Positions 36,967 through 46,200 of a stretch of 64,000 nucleotides of DNA are shown one piece after another. The number at the start of each line of letters is the position of its first letter. Position 1 is the first letter of the stretch. The translations under genes and the position numbers were made by a program. The notes beneath the pieces were generated by a model, which saw only the letters and a list, made by a program, of their open reading frames with translations, ran no database searches and was not told where the DNA came from. The stretch comes from Bacteroidales bacterium (lineage in GTDB: Bacteria > Bacteroidota > Bacteroidia > Bacteroidales > UBA12077): contig JAIORB010000139.1 of assembly GCA_021108325.1 (NCBI GenBank), forward strand, positions 1-64,000. The letters are read 5' to 3'.

Positions 36967-37479
36967 ATGAGAAAAATACTTTTTGGTTTAATATTTGTTT
37001 TTATTTCAACTACCATAAATGCTCAAAGGTATGCTTTTGTTGATACAGAATATATTCTGAATAATATTCCGGCATACAAGGCAGCACTAGATAAATTAAA
37101 TAAGTTATCTATAGACTGGCAAAAAGAAATAGAAGCAGAATATTCTATTGTTGAACAGATGAATAAGAATTTTCAGGCAGAAAAAGTATTATTAACAAAA
37201 GAAATGATTAAACAGCGCGAAGCCGAAATTGCAGCTGAAGAAAGAACAGTTAAGGATTTACAAAAAAGGTTTTTTGGGCCACAAGGAGAATTATTTAAAA
37301 AACGACTGGAACTTATAAAACCTATTCAGGATGAAGTGTATAATGTGATAAAAGATATAGCTGAATCAGGTAATTATGCAATTATTCTTGATACAGCTGC
37401 CGGAGCCACAATTTTATATACCGATCCAAAGTATGATAAAAGTGATGAAGTCTTAGAAAAGTTAGGCTATAAAAATTAA
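36967..37479 (+). CDS. OmpH/Skp family periplasmic chaperone (first copy)
   Basis: The 170-aa protein has a signal peptide (MRKILFGLIFVFISTTINAQ), a short beta segment RYAFVDTEYILNNIPAY, a long charged helical hairpin at about residues 45-125 and the C-terminal return strand YAIILDTAAGATILYTD. This is the Skp jellyfish fold that holds unfolded outer-membrane proteins. Tight linkage behind bamA fits this role. The second copy is 209 bp downstream beyond a hairpin. Confidence 0.92.
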   Translation: MRKILFGLIFVFISTTINAQRYAFVDTEYILNNIPAYKAALDKLNKLSIDWQKEIEAEYSIVEQMNKNFQAEKVLLTKEMIKQREAEIAAEERTVKDLQKRFFGPQGELFKKRLELIKPIQDEVYNVIKDIAESGNYAIILDTAAGATILYTDPKYDKSDEVLEKLGYKN

Positions 37480-37524
37480 TTTTATAAATTTGTATTTTAT
37501 ATTAAAAAAAACAGAAACATATGA

Positions 37525-37576
37525 AACATCCATGCACTTTTAGTTTACTAGAAGGTATTATTATAACATGGATGTT
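37525..37576 (+). promoter_or_regulatory. Hairpin between the two ompH genes
   Basis: AACATCCATG at 37525-37534 and CATGGATGTT at 37567-37576 form a perfect 10-bp stem around a 32-base loop within the 209-bp gap. A 22-codon frame (37521-37589) overlaps it but is too short to call. It may tune expression of the second ompH. Confidence 0.4.
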
Positions 37577-37688
37577 CACGAGCAGGTAGTGTGCGGGATT
37601 TGTGGGAGCGAGTAACAAAAAACGAATAATTACAGGAAAGATAAATAATTAATTAATATAAAATTGATAACTTAAAAAATACAAACAA

Positions 37689-38207
37689 ATGAAAAAGTAT
37701 TTAGGAATTTTATTTGTAACAGTTTTAGTTACAATATCAAGTGCATTTGCCCAAAAGACAGATTATAAATTTGGTCATATAAACTCGAGCGAATTACTTT
37801 CAGTTATGCCTGAAAGAGATAGTGCCAGAATAGCATTGCAAACTTACAGCCAAATGTTACAGCAAGATATAGAAGCAATGCAAATTGAATATCAAAGTAA
37901 GGTAAATACTTATTTGGAGAAACAAGAAACTTATTCTGATTTGGTTAAACAATCAAAAGAAACTGAAATTCAAGAGATGCAACGTCGAGTGCAAGAGTTT
38001 CAATCAGTTGCTCAACAAGATTATCAACAAAAAGAAGCTGAATTATTCCAGCCAATTATGGATAAAGCTCAAGCTGCAATAGAAAAAGCAGGTAAAGACA
38101 ATGGTTTTTTATACGTGTTTGATATTGGAGCTGGTGGTGTAGTATATTTTTCTGAAAAGAGTATTGATATTTTGCCTTTAGTGAAGAAAGAATTAGGTAT
38201 TGAATAA
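37689..38207 (+). CDS. OmpH/Skp family periplasmic chaperone (second copy)
   Basis: The 172-aa Skp-like protein has a signal peptide (MKKYLGILFVTVLVTISSAF), an opening strand KFGHINSSELLSVMPE, a glutamine-rich coiled hairpin at about residues 45-120 and a final FLYVFDIGAGGVVYFS strand pair. Compared with the first copy the helical arms are much richer in Gln and less in Lys, suggesting different clients. A strong terminator lies between it and murI. Confidence 0.92.
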   Translation: MKKYLGILFVTVLVTISSAFAQKTDYKFGHINSSELLSVMPERDSARIALQTYSQMLQQDIEAMQIEYQSKVNTYLEKQETYSDLVKQSKETEIQEMQRRVQEFQSVAQQDYQQKEAELFQPIMDKAQAAIEKAGKDNGFLYVFDIGAGGVVYFSEKSIDILPLVKKELGIE

Positions 38208-38229
38208 AACAATATAATTAAATATTTTT

Positions 38230-38264
38230 GACCATCTTTATATTCTGAAGATGGTCTTTTTTTT
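38230..38264 (+). terminator. Terminator directly abutting the murI start codon
   Basis: A 9-bp perfect stem (GACCATCTT at 38230-38238, complement at 38248-38256) followed by eight T up to position 38264. The murI ATG begins at 38265 with no spacing. Confidence 0.85.
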
Positions 38265-39059
38265 ATGAAACAGAATAATCAACCAATAGGTATATTTGAT
38301 TCAGGTGTTGGAGGCTTGTCTGTTTGGAAAGAATTAGTTAGTTCTTTGCCAAACGAATCTGTAATTTATTATGCTGATAGTGCTAACTGTCCTTATGGTC
38401 CGAAAAATAAGGAAACAATAATAAGTTTAGCTTCAAAAATGGTTGATTTTTTAATTGGAAAGAATTGTAAAATCATAATTGTTGCATGTAATACAGCTAC
38501 TGCAGCTGCAATTGATTTCCTGCGTTCCAGATATCCCTTGCCGTTTATTGGGATGGAACCTGCTGTAAAACCGGCAGCTTTAGATTCCAAAACTAAGAGT
38601 ATCGCAGTACTTGCTACGGAAGGAACTTTTAACGGGAAATTGTATATCGATACAAGTAAAAAATATGCAAAAGATGTAGAATTAAATATTAAAGTTGGAG
38701 ATAAACTTGTTGATATTGTGGAAAAAGGATTAATTAATGATCCAACAACAGAACATCATCTCGCAGCATTAGTAAAACCATTAATTGACAAGAATATTGA
38801 CCATTTGGTGTTAGGGTGTACTCATTACCCTTTTTTAATAGAAAAATTAGAAAAAGTATTACCCAGTAATGTAAAAATTATTGATCCTGCACCTGCAGTT
38901 ATTAATCAAACAAAGAAGATTTTAGAACAATTTGATTTGTTAGACAAGCAAGATGATAAACCATCGTATAAATTTTACTATTCAGGTAATGCTATTGTTT
39001 TAAAAGATATATTGAAGAATATTACGGATTTAAATTATAGTATTGAAGAAGATTATTGA
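38265..39059 (+). CDS. murI: Glutamate racemase
   Basis: The 264-aa enzyme supplies D-glutamate for peptidoglycan. The N-terminal GIFDSGVGGLSV motif (residues 8-19), the first catalytic Cys in VACNTATAAA near 74 and the second in LGCTHYPFL near 185 are intact. The start at 38265 places the motif at its usual distance. The T-run of an upstream terminator ends at the base before ATG, so expression needs read-through or a leaderless/internal start. It is convergent with the carbonic anhydrase gene, with 19 bp between. Confidence 0.95.
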   Translation: MKQNNQPIGIFDSGVGGLSVWKELVSSLPNESVIYYADSANCPYGPKNKETIISLASKMVDFLIGKNCKIIIVACNTATAAAIDFLRSRYPLPFIGMEPAVKPAALDSKTKSIAVLATEGTFNGKLYIDTSKKYAKDVELNIKVGDKLVDIVEKGLINDPTTEHHLAALVKPLIDKNIDHLVLGCTHYPFLIEKLEKVLPSNVKIIDPAPAVINQTKKILEQFDLLDKQDDKPSYKFYYSGNAIVLKDILKNITDLNYSIEEDY

Positions 39060-39078
39060 GTTTTTGAACCTCTAATTA

Positions 39079-39591
39079 TTATTCATACCATTTAGCATAC
39101 ATTAAATAATTATTAGCTATTTTTTCAATCATTTCTTTAGTTTGATCTTGCTCAATCGATTTGATTTTTTTGGCAGGTACACCACCATAAATACTTCCCG
39201 GGTCAACTATAGTATTTTCTAAAATCAGAGCTCCGGCAGCTATAATAGAATTTTCTCCAATTACAGCATGATCCATAATAATTGCTCCCATACCCACAAG
39301 AACATTATCGTGTATAGTTGCTCCATGAACAATAACATTATGGCCAATGGAAACATTATTTCCTATATTAATTTTTGATTTTTCAAACGAACAATGCAAA
39401 ATTGCACCGTCTTGGATATTAACCTTGTTCCCAATTCTAATAGAATTTACATCTCCTCTTACAACTGAGTTAAACCAAAAACTGCAATCATTTCCAATTT
39501 TAACATCCCCAACAATAGTTGAATTTTCTGCTAGAAAACAATTATTCCCAATTTCAGGAGTGAATCCTCTGACTGATTTTATTATAGCCAT
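39079..39591 (-). CDS. Gamma-carbonic anhydrase family protein
   Basis: The 170-aa left-handed beta-helix protein has hexapeptide repeats along its length (IGNDCSFW, IGNKVNIQDGAIL, IGENSIIAAGALI). Histidines equivalent to the zinc ligands of gamma-carbonic anhydrases are present in AILHC, IGHNV and IVHGA. Such YrdA/PaaY-like trimers bind zinc and some hydrate CO2, but many have unknown activity. The C-terminal helix is typical. It is convergent with murI. Confidence 0.88.
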   Translation of the reverse strand: MAIIKSVRGFTPEIGNNCFLAENSTIVGDVKIGNDCSFWFNSVVRGDVNSIRIGNKVNIQDGAILHCSFEKSKINIGNNVSIGHNVIVHGATIHDNVLVGMGAIIMDHAVIGENSIIAAGALILENTIVDPGSIYGGVPAKKIKSIEQDQTKEMIEKIANNYLMYAKWYE

Positions 39592-39799
39592 AAATAAGTA
39601 TCTGTATAAGTGTTTTTTACAAAATTAAGATAAGAAATAAACTTTATGTGAAAAAAATGAGAAAAATCATGTTATTTAGTTCAAAATTTCATTGAAATTT
39701 TAGTTAATAATTAATTAACATTGCTTAATTTTGTCTCAGAAATAATATAATTGTTTTGTTTATAGAAACATTACTGTATAAGAATAAAAACTTATAGAA

Positions 39800-39833
39800 A
39801 TGCACATGGAACAGGAAACTATTCCATGTGCAT
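39800..39833 (+). promoter_or_regulatory. Perfect hairpin in the korA leader region
   Basis: ATGCACATGGAA (39800-39811) pairs perfectly with TTCCATGTGCAT (39822-39833) around a 10-base loop, ending 49 bases before the korA ATG and lacking a strong T-run. It may be a leader structure or attenuator; the rest of 39592-39882 is AT-rich with a TAATTTTG element at 39726-39733. Confidence 0.45.
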
Positions 39834-39882
39834 TTATAATTTTGAACATCAGTTAATTTAATTTACAAAATTTAAATTTATT

Positions 39883-41730
39883 ATGAGTAAAAAAGCAGAT
39901 GCCATCGAACGCGAAGAAGTCGTAATCCGATTTTCGGGAGACTCTGGAGATGGCATGCAACTTACCGGAACTCTGTTTTCAGATACGTCGGCATTTATTG
40001 GAAATGATTTATCTACATTTCCGGATTATCCCTCAGAAATTAGAGCCCCACAAGGCACAGTTGGTGGAGTATCGGGTTTTCAGGTTCATGTTGGACAAAC
40101 TGCAATTAAAACTCCTGGCGATTATGCTGATATATTAATTGCAATGAACCCTGCAGCATTAAAAGCAACCGCTAAATGGGTTAAAGAAGGAGGGACTATA
40201 ATAATTGATGAGGATAGCATAAATGAAAGAGGCCTTCAAAAAGCAGGGTATAAAACTGATGATCCTATAAAGGAAGATAAACTTGATGGATATAATATAA
40301 TTCAAGCACCTATCAGCTCCTTAACTAAAGAAGCTTTAAAGGATATGGGATTAGATTCAAAAAGTATTCTTCGAAGCAAGAACATGTTTGCTCTAGGTAT
40401 GGTTTATTGGATTTTTGATCGTCCAATGAAGTATACAGAGTCGTTTTTAGAAAATAAATTTAAAAAGAAACCTTTAGTAATTGAAGCAAACAAAACAGTT
40501 CTGCGAGCAGGATATAATTATGCTGAAACCATGGAACATATGACTCCATCGTTTAAAATTAGTCCTGCAAAAATTAAAAAAGGAACCTATAGAAATATAA
40601 ATGGGAACATAGCAACTGCCTGGGGCTTGATTGCTGCTGCTGAAAAAGCGGGATTAGAATTATTCTGCGGATCATATCCTATAACTCCTGCAACAGAGAT
40701 TTTACAGGAACTATCAGCAAGAAAAGATTTAGGAATAAAAACATTTCAGGCTGAAGATGAAATTGCCGGTATATGTACATCGATTGGTGCTAGTTTTGCC
40801 GGAGATTTAGCTGTTACATCAACATCTGGTCCGGGTTTAGCATTAAAAGGAGAGGCTATGGGTTTAGCTGTTATGACAGAACTTCCATTAGTTATTGTTA
40901 ATGTACAGCGAGGAGGGCCATCAACAGGTTTACCAACAAAACCTGAGCAATCAGATTTAATGCAAGCACTTTATGGAAGAAGTGGCGAAAGTCCGGTTGT
41001 TGTTATGGCGGCTAGTACACCTTCTGATTGTTTTCAATACGCTTTTGAAGCAGCAAAAATAGCTTTAGAGCATATGACACCGGTTATATTGCTTACAGAC
41101 GGATTTATAGCAAATGGATCGGAACCATGGAGAATTCCTAAGATGTCGGAATACCCTGATATTAAGCCTCCAATTGCAAAAGCAGGAACTAAAGATTGGC
41201 AACCTTATGCTCGTGACGTAGAGAAGCTGGCAAGAACCTGGGCTGTTCCGGGAACAAAAGGTTTAGAACATAGAATTGGTGGCCTAGAGAAAGATGAATT
41301 AACAGGTTCTGTTTCGCACGACCCGATTAATCACCAGAAAATGGTTAATATCCGTGAAGAAAAAGTGCAACGTGTTAGTAAGTTTATACCAAAATTAAAA
41401 GTTGAAGGAGACGAAAAGGGTGATTTATTAGTTATTGGTTGGGGTGGCACTTACGGTTATTTGGCAACAGCTGTTAAGCAAATACAAGATAAAGGCAAAA
41501 AGGTTAGTTTAGCACATTTTAACTACATTAAACCATTGCCTGTTAATGTTAAGGAAGTATTTGAAAAATTTGAAAAAATTGTTGTTTGTGAAAATAATTT
41601 AGGTCAGTTTGCTAATTATTTAAGAATGACAAATCCTGAATATAAATACTTGCAATATAATAAGGTCCAAGGATTACCATTTACTATTATAGAGTTAGAA
41701 GAACATTTTGAAAAATTACTGGAGGAATAA
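39883..41730 (+). CDS. korA: 2-oxoacid:ferredoxin oxidoreductase, alpha subunit (gamma-alpha fusion)
   Basis: The 615-aa subunit belongs to the KorA-type enzymes, which oxidatively decarboxylate 2-oxoglutarate or a related 2-oxoacid to acyl-CoA with ferredoxin. Residues ~10-190 are the gamma domain (RFSGDSGDGMQLTG, DYPSEIRAPQGTVGG). From about 245 the pyruvate-binding alpha domain follows (AWGLIAAAEKAGLELFCGSY, PITPATEILQEL, TSTSGPGLALKGEAMG), and the last quarter is the transketolase C-like domain. No 4Fe-4S ferredoxin domain is present, as expected for KorAB. It is followed by korB 2 bases later. Confidence 0.93.
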   Translation: MSKKADAIEREEVVIRFSGDSGDGMQLTGTLFSDTSAFIGNDLSTFPDYPSEIRAPQGTVGGVSGFQVHVGQTAIKTPGDYADILIAMNPAALKATAKWVKEGGTIIIDEDSINERGLQKAGYKTDDPIKEDKLDGYNIIQAPISSLTKEALKDMGLDSKSILRSKNMFALGMVYWIFDRPMKYTESFLENKFKKKPLVIEANKTVLRAGYNYAETMEHMTPSFKISPAKIKKGTYRNINGNIATAWGLIAAAEKAGLELFCGSYPITPATEILQELSARKDLGIKTFQAEDEIAGICTSIGASFAGDLAVTSTSGPGLALKGEAMGLAVMTELPLVIVNVQRGGPSTGLPTKPEQSDLMQALYGRSGESPVVVMAASTPSDCFQYAFEAAKIALEHMTPVILLTDGFIANGSEPWRIPKMSEYPDIKPPIAKAGTKDWQPYARDVEKLARTWAVPGTKGLEHRIGGLEKDELTGSVSHDPINHQKMVNIREEKVQRVSKFIPKLKVEGDEKGDLLVIGWGGTYGYLATAVKQIQDKGKKVSLAHFNYIKPLPVNVKEVFEKFEKIVVCENNLGQFANYLRMTNPEYKYLQYNKVQGLPFTIIELEEHFEKLLEE

Positions 41731-41732
41731 TC

Positions 41733-42752
41733 ATGATAGAAACACAAAATATACTTACTCCAAAAGATTTTAAGAGCGATCAGGAAGTTAGATGGTGTCC
41801 GGGATGTGGAGACCACGCAATTTTGAATGCAATTCAACGTGCTTTACCCGAATTAGGAATAGCAAAAGAGGATTTTGCTATTATTTCAGGTATTGGTTGT
41901 TCTTCGCGATTTCCTTATTATATGAGCACATATGGTTTTCATAGTATTCATGGTCGTGCTTCGGCAATTGCTTCTGGAGTTAAAGTTGCTAACCCCGAAT
42001 TGAGTGTTTGGCAGATTACTGGTGATGGTGATGCCATGGCTATTGGAGGAAATCACTTTATTCATGCAATTAGAAGAAATATTGATCTCAATATTATTCT
42101 GTTTAATAACGAAATTTACGGATTAACGAAAGGTCAGTATTCACCAACATCAAAATTTGGATCTGTAACAAAAACATCTCCTTACGGAACTGTTGAACAT
42201 CCTTTTCATCCTGGAGAATTGGTTATTGGAGCACAAGGAAAGTTTTTTGCAAGATCTATTGACAATAACTTGAAATTATGCCAGGAAATTTTTGTTGAAG
42301 CTGGTAAGCATCATGGTGCAACGGTTGTTGAAGTATTGCAAAATTGTGTTATTTATAATGATAAAACACATGCTGCGATAAGTGATAGAGAATTTAAAGA
42401 CGACCGCCAGATAGTTTTACGACATAGTGAACCAATGATTTTTGGTAAAAACAAAGATAAAGGACTAATATTAGATGCTGAACATTTAAAACTTAAAGTT
42501 GTTGAATTAGGTGATAAATATTCTGAAAAAGACTTATTAGTACATAATGCTAAAGAGGTAAATCCTGGTATGCATTTAATGTTGGCTAATATGCAATATC
42601 CTGAACATCCAGTTGCTTTTGGTATTATTAGAAGCATTGATGCTCCAACTTATGATGGAAGTGTTGCTAAACAAGTTGAGGAAGTTAAATCAAAATCAGC
42701 TATTAAATCAGTTGATGATTTGCTTAATAGCGGAACTACATGGAAAGTATAA
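41733..42752 (+). CDS. korB: 2-oxoacid:ferredoxin oxidoreductase, beta subunit
   Basis: The 339-aa subunit carries thiamine diphosphate and the proximal Fe-S cysteines. WCPGCGDHAILNA near residue 21 holds the first Cys pair, ISGIGCSSR is near 52, and the TPP motif GDGDAMAIGGNH runs to NNEIYGLTKGQYSPTS near residues 95-135. Length is normal. It is coupled to korA and ends at a GAAA-tetraloop terminator. The 2-oxoacid specificity is probably 2-oxoglutarate by family type, not proven. Confidence 0.94.
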   Translation: MIETQNILTPKDFKSDQEVRWCPGCGDHAILNAIQRALPELGIAKEDFAIISGIGCSSRFPYYMSTYGFHSIHGRASAIASGVKVANPELSVWQITGDGDAMAIGGNHFIHAIRRNIDLNIILFNNEIYGLTKGQYSPTSKFGSVTKTSPYGTVEHPFHPGELVIGAQGKFFARSIDNNLKLCQEIFVEAGKHHGATVVEVLQNCVIYNDKTHAAISDREFKDDRQIVLRHSEPMIFGKNKDKGLILDAEHLKLKVVELGDKYSEKDLLVHNAKEVNPGMHLMLANMQYPEHPVAFGIIRSIDAPTYDGSVAKQVEEVKSKSAIKSVDDLLNSGTTWKV

Positions 42753-42774
42753 GAAAATATGTTTTATATATTAA

Positions 42775-42808
42775 AGGGATAAATCGAAAGATTTATCCCT
42801 TATTTTTT
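42775..42808 (+). terminator. GAAA-tetraloop terminator after korB
   Basis: AGGGATAAATC (42775-42785), loop GAAA, GATTTATCCCT (42790-42800): a perfect 11-bp stem followed by TATTTTTT. Confidence 0.9.
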
Positions 42809-42890
42809 AATATTTAATATGACTATCGGATTATATACCTAATCCATATTTTATAAATTGTTATTGTCCTTGAATATTAGGTGCTTAGCG

Positions 42891-42909
42891 CCTGTCTGCC
42901 GCAGGCAGG
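42891..42909. repeat. CCTGTCTGC-type palindromic repeat
   Basis: CCTGTCTGC-C-GCAGGCAGG, with one G-T wobble. A related palindrome lies after gdhA at 51212-51231. Typical of small dispersed palindromes in Bacteroidota intergenic DNA. Confidence 0.6.
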
Positions 42910-42969
42910 GATTTGTTTATAAATAGAATATCTTTATAAAAATTACTGAAGAGTCTATAAGACATAGCC

Positions 42970-42987
42970 CCCCGATAGCTATCGGGG
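42970..42987. repeat. Perfect 18-bp palindrome
   Basis: CCCCGATAGCTATCGGGG is fully self-complementary. It is G+C-rich against an AT-rich background, a likely dispersed element. Confidence 0.65.
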
Positions 42988-43234
42988 TAGTACCTTCTTT
43001 TAAATTATAGGAAATCAATCCGATAATTATAATATTTAATCTTGTTAGTACAGTATCTTTAAGAAGTATCTCATTTACTGTAATTTCATTTGTTTTAAAG
43101 AATAAATACTTTTATCTGCTCTAAAAATCATTTATATTTATAACAGAATCATCCTATGATGACTTTCGTTTCATATATTAAATATGTAACTTAAGCAATA
43201 TGTTTTATTAAAGATAATTCTTAAAATAAATTAA

Positions 43235-46200
43235 ATGGCTGATCAAACCAATAAAAATAATGATTTAAACAGGCTGTTAGCGGAAAGTAAAGAAAGATTA
43301 AAAGAGCTGGCTTGTATTAACGAAACCACCATTATTATTAAAGAAGGTAAATCGGTTGAAGAAACACTACAGAAAATAGCCCTTCAATTGCCAAAAGCAT
43401 GGCAATATCCCGAATATACTGTTGCACGAATATTATTTGGAGGTAATGAGTATAGAAGTCCGGGTTTTGAAGAAACAGATTGGTCGCAGAAACAAACTTT
43501 TCAGTCGATTGATGGTGAGGAAGGTACTATAGAAATATATTACACGAAAGAGCTTCCTCGTATGTTTGAAGGCCCTTTTCTTAAAGAGGAAATAAATCTT
43601 ATTTCGAATTTGTCGAATTTAATTTTAGGTTTTATAAATAGTATTAAAGCAAAAGATATTATTTGGAAACAAGACAAAAAGAAAGAGCAAAAAAAAGCTA
43701 CAGATGAATCCTCGGTAAAAATTCTTAATAGCAGACAGTTACTGCAAAAATTTCTTAATAAGCATAATGCTGATCGTGATTTATTGCACGATTTAATGCC
43801 TTTTAAAGTAAAAGAGATTTTGCTTATTGCAAATTTATATGATGCTTATAGTATAGAAAAAGAAGGAAGATTTTCAGAGCATATTTTGGGTGAGTATCAC
43901 CAGTTAAATCTCACATCTTTACCAAGGGTTACGGGAGTTTCAAATGAAGACGAAGCATTAGAAGCGATCGAAAATAAACACTTTGATTTAGTTATATTAA
44001 TGATGGGAGTCGATAAAAAAACTCCACTAAATATTGCAAGTGCTTTAAAAAACAAATATCCTTATATTCCTACATTTCTGTTACTTAATAGTAGTAGTGA
44101 TTTAGCCGTACTTGAAGAAGCAAAAAGAGATCTTTCTGGTATTGATAAAATATTTATTTGGAATGGCGACTCAAAGGTCTTCTTTGCAATGGTTAAACTT
44201 ATAGAAGATATGGTGAATGTCGAAAATGACACCAAATTGGGTTTAACCCGGGTTATTTTATTAGTTGAGGATTCTCCTAAATATTATTCAAGATATTTAC
44301 CGATGCTTTATAAAATCATAATGGAACAAACTCAACGATTAATTGAGGATGTAAATACAGATGATTTATATAAGGTGCTAAAAATGAGGGCCAGACCTAA
44401 AATTATACTTGCTCATACTTATGAAGAAGCAATGGATATCTTTAATAAATACAGGGATTATTTTTTATGTGTTATTTCTGATGTTTGCTTCCCTAAAAAT
44501 AACGAATTGTATGATTCTGCGGGTTTTGAATTTATTAAATTCGTGAAGAAAAATGTACTGAATTTACCAACTGTATTACAATCATCAAATCCCGAAAATG
44601 CTAAGAAATCTTATGAGCTAAAATCAAATTTTATTAATAAAAACTCCGAAAGTTTATTACAGGATTTAAAGAGTTTTATTAATTATCATTTAGGTTTTGG
44701 GCATTTTGTTTATCGCGATAATCAGGGAAGACAAATTGCTGTTGCTAAATCAATGGCTGAGTTCGAATCATTTCTTAAAACAGTACCTGAAGATTCATTG
44801 GTTTATCATGCTGTAAAAAATCAATTTTCATTATGGCTTATGGCACGTGGAGAGATTCAGATTGCTAAAATTATTAATCCTCTTCATATTAAAGATTTTG
44901 AAAGCCCAAAACAATTGCGTGATTTTCTAATTAATATCCTGAGATTGTATAGAAATGAGCAGGATAAAGGTAAAATTGTAAATTTCAGCGAAGCAGCCGT
45001 TCAGGAAGAAAATAATATTGTTAGTCTGGCACCGGGAGCTTTAGGAGGGAAAGGGCGTGGATTAGCATTTGTCAACACATTAATTTATAATTTTAAGTTT
45101 AAAGAATTACTGCCTTTAATTAATGTTCGAACACCTAAAACCAGCTTAATCGGAACCGAAGAATTTGATATTTTTATTGAAAGTAATCATTTAGGTGAAA
45201 AGATTCATGAAATAACAGATTATCAAGAGCTAAGAAAAGTATTTATTGAAGGTACATTATCATATTCCCTAAAGAAAAAACTAAAAGTATTTCTTAAATT
45301 AATTACAAAGCCTATTGCTGTTAGATCTTCAAGTTTGTTCGAGGATAGTATTACACAACCCTTTTCGGGGATTTTTGAAACATACCTGCTTCCGAATAAC
45401 CATCACGAATTTGAAGAACGTATGAAGCAACTAATGAATGCCATAAAACTGGTTTTTGCTTCTATTTATTCAAAAAATGCAAGAAATTACTTTAAAGCAA
45501 TTGACTATAAAGTTGAAGAAGAGAAAATGGCTGTTGTGTTACAAGAAGTTGTTGGAAATCAGTTTGATAAATATTATTATCCGCATATTAGCGGGACAGC
45601 TCAATCGCATAATTTTTACCCGGTTGCGCATATGAAACCCGACGAAGGTTTTGCGGTAGCAGCTTTAGGTTTAGGACAGTATGTTGTTGAAGGTGAAAAA
45701 GCATTTAGATTTTCACCCAGTTATCCAAACCTTGAGATTATATCTACAAAAGATCTATATAAAGGATCTCAAGTGCATTTTTATGCTGTTAATTTAGCTA
45801 AGGAAAATATTGACTTGCTTGAAGGTGAAGATGCCGGATTGATTAGATTAGATATTGATGAATCAGAGAAGCACGGTACATTAAAGCATTTGGTATCAGT
45901 GTATGATCCTGAAAATGATAGAGTAAGTCCGGGACTGGATTCTTATGGTCCAAGAATAATTAATTTTGCAAACGTCTTAAAATATGAATATATCCCCTTG
46001 GCTAAAACAATAAATGTAATTCTTGATGTTGTTAAAGAAGCTTTGGGTTCACCCGTTGAGATTGAATTTGCTGTTGATCTGACCAAAGACAAAAATGGAT
46101 TAGCATCCTTTTATCTGTTGCAGATAAAACCTTTGGTTTGTAACGAAGACGATTATAAGGTTGATATAGAAAAAATTGATAAAGATCATCTTGTATTGTA

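Larger units (their letters stand above)
42753..43234. other. 482-bp intergenic region with palindromic repeats
   Basis: Between korB and the first receiver/ATP-grasp gene. It contains the korB terminator, an imperfect 19-bp palindrome at 42891-42909 and a perfect 18-bp palindrome at 42970-42987. No gene is seen. Confidence 0.7.
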
